A program made the translations under genes and the position numbers. A stretch of 64,000 bases of DNA from Mytilus californianus (taxonomy: Eukaryota > Mollusca > Bivalvia > Mytilida > Mytilidae): positions 55,975,318 to 56,039,317 of the forward strand of contig NW_026262593.1 in NCBI RefSeq assembly GCF_021869535.1, in the 5' to 3' direction. The stretch's first letter is position 1; each line of letters starts with the position of its first letter. Shown piece after piece: positions 58,560-64,000 of the stretch. The notes beneath the pieces were generated by a model. That model saw only the letters and a program-made list of their open reading frames with translations, did not search any database and was not told the origin of the DNA.

Positions 58560-58850
58560 TTCTGATAACTTTAAAGAGTAGTGAAAACGGATTCAAACTG
58601 TAGATTATAACTGTTAACAAAACTTTGAATTTTTCGAAATATTAATGATTTTCTACCCTTGGAATAGACTACGTAAGCTGTAGTTGACAAAACCTTTAGG
58701 AATTTTGGGTCCTCTATGCTCTTCAAATTCGTACTTTGTTTGGCCTTTTTCACTTTTTTTTATTCGAGCATCACTGATGAGTCCTTTGTAGACGAAACGC
58801 GCGTCTGGCTTACAAAATTGCAATCCCGGTATCGATGATGTGTTTATTTA
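58560..58850 (+). mobile_element. Retrozyme-like element with an intact-core hammerhead
   Basis: Body with ACTGTTAACAAAACTTTGAA, GGAATAGACTACGTAAGCTG and ACCTTTAGGAATTTTGGGTC, then the hammerhead and a tail (ATTGCAATCCCGGTATCGAT). The upstream part of the unit is missing. The 60-codon minus frame at 58571-58753 is antisense to the body. Confidence 0.8.
58769..58812 (+). ncRNA. Type I hammerhead ribozyme, intact core, weak helix I
   Basis: CTGATGA at 58774-58780, GTC...GAC helix II with three good pairs, GAAA, CGCGCG and the GTC triplet, then TGGCTT. The core is complete, but helix I (GCATCA against TGGCTT) has only about three adjacent pairs, so cleavage may be slow or absent. Confidence 0.8.
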
Positions 58851-59379
58851 TATAGGTTCTATATATTTTCTATCATTCCTTTATCAATCTGCTAATTATG
58901 GTATAATTGATAATGTACTTTGATAACTTTTTTTCGGAAACAAGATACTTTTAAGATTATTGTATTTTATCTTATGATCGTTTAAATATTTATATTATAT
59001 GACATGTCACCTATTTAAAGACACGAGTACTGATTAAGAATAAGACTAGCATACTATTTGTGTTCTTGTATGTAAGATGAGGTTTAAATTTGGAGAACCA
59101 CACGATCTATGCAAATAAGGAAGAACCACGATGAGCTACAGGAGTATAAAAATGAATTCTTTAATCTGCAAGAATTCTACTTATTTGTGACTTGGTCAGT
59201 TTTTTATTGGTAAATGATTATTATTCTTTATAATTTGTTTCCGGCCTAAGCGCTTTTTTTAATCAACCTTCAACAAGAACGCTCACACCATAACATTTGG
59301 AAGCCAAGGATGTACAATTACTTGCATACTTTTTATAACGTCAACTTGACCTGAGTGAGTTGGAACCTTAGTTTCCCAA
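58851..59379. other. Unassigned spacer
   Basis: No feature recognised. Confidence 0.4.
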
Positions 59380-59530
59380 TAATTTATAAGACCAACGCAC
59401 AATTTCAGAAAATATGTTCTAAATCATGTCAGTGCCGAAGCGCTTACTTCGAAGTTCATAATAACTTTGGGGACCAGCATATGTTGGTGGCACTAGTGGT
59501 ATCGTCCCAGTGCTAGAAATAAAAAAAAAA
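59380..59530 (-). mobile_element. Hammerhead-element body fragment
   Basis: On the minus strand, AGCACTGGGACGATACCACT, a CCACCAACATATGCTGG stretch and CGCTTCGGCACTGACATGAT follow the order of the retrozyme body. No ribozyme remains. Confidence 0.55.
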
Positions 59531-60403
59531 ACAACATCTTATTGTATAAAATAATAACTCCAGACTGTTTTTAAATATTTACAGCAAAAACAATATGAGT
59601 CCTTTAATCAGTAAAATATGCAAAAAGAACGAAAAGTATTTTCAGCAACATTATGTCATTTGATCATGTCAAAGCTTCTGTCCAAGTGTTTGTATGATTC
59701 CATGCAGGTTTAGCAAAGTTTTTGATGTCTGAAAAACTTAAAACCGCATTAGACTGTATTTTAATGTTAAAGCCAGAAAAATCTAAATATATTAATCAGT
59801 AGAATACAAAAAAAGCATGTCTGTTAAATTTTGAATTCTCAACAATTATTCCATAATGTATCCCTGTGTAATTAAATCATAATTTCCAGTACTGAATGTT
59901 TAAATAATAAATACAATATATAACAATAGAACAGACTTTATTGGTTCGCATTATTTTAAAACAAAAATTACAGCAATAATTCCACAATAATTAAAACCGT
60001 TCCAAAGTCTCCCTCCTGACTCTTTTTCTCAATTGGTCTTTGTTGCCTCCACCATGTTATCTTTTCTCTCATTTTTGATATATTGGAGGATATTTCCTAC
60101 AGCGCAATGGTTTTAAATTTGCAATATGTTTGTCAAGTGTTCCCCTGAAAATATATAAATACATAATTGTAGAAAGAGAGATAAATCAACAGTAAAAAAC
60201 GATATGAAAGTAAACGTAGATCAATAGACAAGTTAACACCAAGGAAATATTTACTAGTAACTAATTCTCTTATTTCAAGCTTTTAGTTTTAACTTATTTT
60301 GATAGAATATGAAAACTAATAGACTTCAACTATAGTTAGTACAAATTAGAAGAATTATTCAGAAACAACTAAATTGTTTTATTAATTTATCAAGCTTGCA
60401 TTT
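59531..60403. other. Unassigned spacer
   Basis: No feature recognised. Confidence 0.4.
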
Positions 60404-60652
60404 ACCGCCCCAGTGGTATGGTAGTAGCGTACTCGCCTAGAGTGTGACATGTCGCAAGTTCAATTCCCGACCTGGTCAGACTAAAGACTTAAAAACTGGT
60501 TTATACTTCTTCTACGTTAAGCACATGTCGTAAAGGAGTAAGGTAAAAGTCTGGTTCAGCGTGTCGGTCTTGCACACAGCAGGGTTCATATTATATCAAA
60601 TTTACATTTTCTCGACTTGCCACTTGACTTTACACAAGCATCCATGTATCAT
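60404..60652 (+). mobile_element. tRNA-derived SINE
   Basis: Head GTGGTATGGTAGTAGCGTAC (A-box-like) and AGTTCAATTCCCGACC (B-box), a body with AAGACTTAAAAACTGG and GGAGTAAGGTAAAAGTCTGG and GTGTCGGTCTTG, and a tail CTTGCCACTTGACTTTACAC. Same design as 51326-51673, in the opposite orientation. It is not a tRNA gene: the 3-prime half cannot close an acceptor stem. Confidence 0.85.
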
Positions 60653-61479
60653 TAAAAAAACCAGAAACATTCATATGAAGAGATGGATTTAACAATACTT
60701 TTTGTTTAATTCCAATTGTTTAAAGAAAACGATTTCATTTATGATAGAAAAGTTATTTTAAATTTGAACAACGAACACTTTAAGTTAATCTATAGTACAG
60801 CCATGTATTGATTTAATTTGTACGGGACAAATTTCCAAGGAAAGTTACACGCGATAAGTGTTTCGGTTGCACGATCCAACGGAATTGCAAATGGATAAGA
60901 CAGTCCGTCTTTGTCAATCAAAAGCACTTGCCAGTTTTGTCCAATGATTATTACTTTGAATGTTGAAGCAGGTTACGAAATATTATCATATTCATCATTG
61001 CTATACCGTATGGGAAACTATAGTTCTCGCAACGAAATGTCCAATCAACAATGACATTCAAATCCCAATAATGGTATCTTTATTAAACATTATGTGTCAT
61101 TGAACAAGAGAAAACATCCTGCTTCGTCGACCTCTGTATCTGTTGACATAATTTTTCCAGTAAAAATCTAAGTTTTGAATGAATTGTTGCCCAAAAGAGC
61201 AACACGTTGTCAATCTCTGTAGCACAACGAACCGCACATATTCAAAACCAATATTGCTTTCAAAAATATGAATGAATACATATCTACTATAACGATTTTT
61301 CTGTTTGTCTGGAATTTTGAAGCTACTGTGCTCGAATCTTTAACTGCTACGTCTAATAGAACACATGGCAGCTGGATGCCTTTGACATTTACGATTTTTC
61401 TAGACTTCCTATGTGGTCGAAAAACAGGTAGTAATATCCTTTGGCGTTGCTCGGTATTTATACAATCCTTCAGTGTGTT
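60653..61479. other. Unassigned spacer
   Basis: No gene recognised. The 148-codon frame that starts at 61268 owes its second half to a family-F repeat. Confidence 0.4.
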
Positions 61480-61770
61480 TTTGTACTATGGCAATTTTTG
61501 TTTTCTGTCTTTCATTTTTGTTTATATGCTTTATCTAAAGACTGTCTATCTGCCATTTTTCTTTGATGACATAGTTGTTTATAGTGATTATAATCATAAC
61601 ACAATGTTGACTGCTGTACCCCAATTTTTTACCTATTATGTTTGTTTGTTTTGCTCACTTATTATTTTCAATATAATGAAATTTTATGCGACTGTCATAC
61701 AAGTGAGAGGTTAAGCTAGATATAAAACCAGGTTAAATCCATCATTTTCTACATAAGGAAATGCCTACTA
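61480..61770 (-). repeat. Dispersed family-F repeat
   Basis: Reverse copy with ACCTATTATGTTTGTTTG, GACTGTCATACAAGTGAGAG and AAACCAGGTTAAATCCATCA. It encodes the hydrophobic part of the open frame at 61268-61714, which is therefore not treated as a gene. Confidence 0.75.
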
Positions 61771-62107
61771 AATTATTTTTGGTAATTAAATAAAGTGATG
61801 GAAAATTCAGTCCTTCATGTTTTGTTTGAAATTCCAAAGGAACATAGAAAAGACCTATGATTATTCACGATTTCCTCTGTGGGAAGTGTTTTAAAGCTTT
61901 TAAGACACTAACATATGTTCAACATATTGAATACGTATGTCTACTCTTAAGCACAAACCAACATAGAACAACCACCTTGAATATACCACGAAGAAAGCAA
62001 ATTTTTCAAGCATCTGCAGCAAGGAGAACGTCAAAAGATACATCATCTTTGTCTGAAAAAAAGGTGCAGCTACATTATGTGACCCACAAACAAAACAGAA
62101 CATAAGT
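61771..62107. other. Spacer with an unrecognised 82-codon frame
   Basis: The plus frame at 61857-62105 has an LCGKCFKAFKTL piece, but no second metal-binding pair with zinc-finger spacing. The antisense is also open, which argues against coding. Confidence 0.3.
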
Positions 62108-62250
62108 CAACTTGACCACGCGGTATGGGTTTTGCCCATTGTCGAAGGCCATACGGTGATCTAAAGTTGTTAACTTTCATGTAACTTGGCCTCTGGTGGA
62201 GAGCTGTCTCATTTGTAATCATACCACATCTTTTTATTTTTATATATTTG
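62108..62250 (+). repeat. Dispersed family-B repeat
   Basis: CCACGCGGTATGGGTTTTGC, CCATTGTCGAAGGCCATACG and GGTGGAGAGCTGTCTCATTT, ending CATACCACATCTTTTT. Confidence 0.85.
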
Positions 62251-62252
62251 AC

Positions 62253-62375
62253 AGATTCAGCGAAGAGCAGCTCGATTTGTAAATGGTAATTTATCTCAGA
62301 ACTCAAATAACAGGACACAGCAACATAAGAGTATGGGTCGCTTCCAAGTGACTGGCTTTATCTATGATAGTCCTG
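62253..62375 (+). pseudogene. LINE reverse-transcriptase tail remnant
   Basis: The frame beginning near 62253 gives QIQRRAARFVNGNLS, matching the QRRAARFV segment near the C-terminus of CR1/jockey-type LINE reverse transcriptases. The wording is lost within about 25 residues. It follows directly after a family-B repeat. Confidence 0.55.
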
Positions 62376-62555
62376 TAATAATGCCTTGTTGGTGGTAATA
62401 AGCGCTCTTACGATTTGTGTAAAAACTGGGCATTTTAGCTTCTCAGTTGATAAATACATTGGATTATCTTCCCTTTACCAGAATAAAATTGATTTAAAAA
62501 ATAGGTTAACATGTACTTATCCATAATATGTCTGCAATGTACGTCAGATAGATTG

Positions 62556-62805
62556 ATAGATTTTTGGTGTTTAACGCCACTTTCAGCACACATGGCTTTA
62601 TCGAATCGGCCAGTTCTTATTGGTGGAGGAAGCCTGAGTTCCAACAGAGCAATCGACCTTCGGCAGGAAAACTAATAATCTTTTCCAATTAAGATTTGAG
62701 TCAAACGCACCTACAACGTGCGGTATTCAAACTCACAACCCCAGTGTTGACAGGAGGTTTATACAATAGATGATGAACAATTTAGACCACTCCTCGACCT
62801 TAAAT
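62556..62805 (-). mobile_element. Second tRNA-like SINE family
   Basis: On the minus strand a degenerate head is followed by GGTTGTGAGTTTGAATACCG (B-box-like), CACGTTGTAGGTGCG, CAGGCTTCCTCCACCAATAA and a GGCGTTAAACACCAAAAATC end. It differs from the SINE at 60404, but the GTTAAAC-type end is similar. I recognise this as a repeat widespread in molluscs. Confidence 0.7.
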
Positions 62806-63024
62806 GCATGCGAGATAAAATCAACAAAGTGTTGGTGGTTTTTTTTTATAATGGTTGTTTAATAGTTTCATATTTAGGAATGTTTTGGATAACTCATAAT
62901 TACAATAACTTAACATTGGTGATTGAAAGGTTTGTTCAAATTGACAAACGAAAGTACAACATCCATAAAACTATTTCAATTTTATTCTGATCCTATCAAG
63001 GTTGACAATAGTACTGTCATTCAT

Positions 63025-63660
63025 TCCTTTCCTTCTCCCTCTCGCTTCTTCTTTTTTCTCTTCTCCTCTTCCTCACTCCTTCCTTTCTCACCCTCTCTCA
63101 TCCTATATCTCTCTCTATACCCTTCCACTCCTTCTCTAGCGCTCTACTTTTCTCTCTCGCTCATGCTTTATTCTCCTTCTCTCCTTTCTCTAACACTCTC
63201 AGTCAGGCCTTCCTCTCCCACTGTCCTTTTCTTCTCACTGTCGTCTTCTTCTCCCTCTCTCCTTTCTCTTACACTCTCGGTCAGGCCTTCCTCTCCCTCT
63301 CCTTCTCACTCTCTTCCTCTGCTCTCTTCCTCCCGATTTCCTTTCTCACACTCTCGCACACGCCTTCCTGTGTCTCTCTCCCCCTATTTCCTCTCACACA
63401 CTAGCTCACGACTTCCACTCCCTTTCTCTCTCTCCCTCAGTCGTTCCTTCCTCTCCTATATTCCATCGTCTCTCCCTCTCTCTTTTGTCTTTCTCCCTCG
63501 GTCAGTCCGTCCTTTATCTCACTCGCTGCCCCACTCCTTCCACCCTCTCCCTCTCCTTCTTCCAACCTCACTCATGCATTCATTCATTCCTATCACTAAC
63601 TCAGTCATTCATCCATTATTCTCACACATTCGTTCCTCCCCCTTTCACTCTCGCTCGCTA
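63025..63660 (+). repeat. Long degenerate pyrimidine tract
   Basis: About 640 bases almost wholly C and T, with an inner repeat near 63179 and 63257 (CTCTCCTTTCTCT, then CACTCTC and GTCAGGCCTTCCTCTCC). The 246-codon frame of Ser, Pro, Leu and Phe across it is a composition artefact. Confidence 0.95.
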
Positions 63661-63670
63661 TAACATAAGG

Positions 63671-63815
63671 CAGCGAGGGAAAGATGTAAAGAATGAGAGA
63701 GAAAGTATGAGAGAAAAAGAATGAGAGAGGGAAAGAGATAGTTATAGAGTAAGCAAGCAACCGAAAGTAAGATAGAATAAAAGAAGAAATATAAAGTATG
63801 AGAAAGATACAGAGA
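63671..63815 (+). repeat. Purine tract following the pyrimidine tract
   Basis: GAGAGAAAG-like purine-rich sequence begins within a dozen bases of the pyrimidine block, so the two can pair as a large imperfect hairpin. Confidence 0.85.
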
Positions 63816-64000
63816 AATCATTTTACCTTTCCAAAATTAATTCTTCTGGGCAACTATAAGCCTACAAGAAAATGCACTATTGATATAATGGTTGGCTACG
63901 GCAATATTGGTTCTACTCCGTCAGGGCTATGAATCAACACAGTCCATCTGGGAGGACACAACTGCCTACCAGTACCTTGGAAAGGTCGGTACCCAGACCT
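63816..64000. other. Window end, unassigned
   Basis: GC content rises after about 63890. The last 110 bases could be read in one plus frame without stops, but no known protein is recognised and the window ends. Confidence 0.3.

Noticed and set aside
60404..60480. Possible tRNA gene
   Set aside because: A-box and B-box words are present, but there is no complete cloverleaf and the sequence continues into a SINE body shared with 51326-51673.
61268..61714. 148-codon hydrophobic open frame
   Set aside because: Its second half is a reverse family-F repeat found at several other places, and the first half has no recognisable domain.
61857..62105. Zinc-finger-like LCGKCFKAF exon
   Set aside because: No second ligand pair with proper spacing, and the antisense strand is also open.
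62923..63663. 246-codon Ser/Pro/Leu/Phe-rich frame
   Set aside because: It is the translation of a pyrimidine tract; stops are rare there in all plus frames for composition reasons.

Overview
The window looks like non-coding, repeat-packed nuclear DNA from a marine bivalve, most likely a mussel of the genus Mytilus. It is AT-rich, has no operon-like gene packing, and I found no intact host gene. It is full of dispersed repeats that I recognise from memory as typical of Mytilus; this was not checked by a search. Almost every open reading frame lies inside a repeat, minisatellite or decayed transposon. The real protein-coding traces are broken: a tyrosine-recombinase-type retroelement RT-RNase H (1-1018), a MULE transposase (about 5920-6580, minus), a YIDD-type reverse transcriptase tail (30482-31065, minus), an RTE-like RT tail (54168-54700, minus) and two short LINE tails (about 15118-15303 and 62253-62375).

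The most informative system is a set of hammerhead-ribozyme elements (retrozyme-like). About a dozen copies or fragments carry a type I hammerhead just upstream of a conserved tail. At 15868-16345 (minus) two ribozymes with intact cores lie in the same orientation, and their predicted cleavage sites are 338 nt apart. That is the tandem arrangement needed to release a 338-nt RNA that could circularise. A third intact core lies at 58769-58812. The other copies have lost core bases. One fragment (about 47138-47178) ends exactly at the predicted self-cleavage position.

Layout. 1-1.0 kb: retroelement RT-RNase H. 1.35-7.85 kb: four copies of a 1.1-1.4 kb unit with a 21-bp minisatellite and a decayed hammerhead, interrupted by the MULE remnant. 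7.9-13.9 kb: a MULE-type TIR element, a TTAA-flanked MITE and dispersed repeats. 14.6-15.7 kb: degenerate 35-bp satellite. 15.9-17.1 kb: retrozyme dimer and paired palindromic MITEs. 18.3-21.2 kb: TTAA MITEs. 21.7-29.1 kb: array of a roughly 1.7-1.9 kb repeat with two insertions. 29-32 kb: dispersed repeats and an RT tail. 33.8-35.3 kb: inverted repeat with arms near 450 bp and a retrozyme copy in its centre. 36-42 kb: mostly unassigned, with scattered repeats, palindromes and retrozyme copies. 42.04-49.12 kb: tandem duplication of a 3.5-kb segment. 50-63 kb: SINEs, retrozyme remnants, RTE tail and dispersed repeats. 63.0-63.8 kb: long pyrimidine tract followed by a purine tract.

The elements share modules. 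The same head, ribozyme and 3-prime tail sequences recur in different combinations. Family labels A, B, D, E, F and G are mine and are used only within this report.
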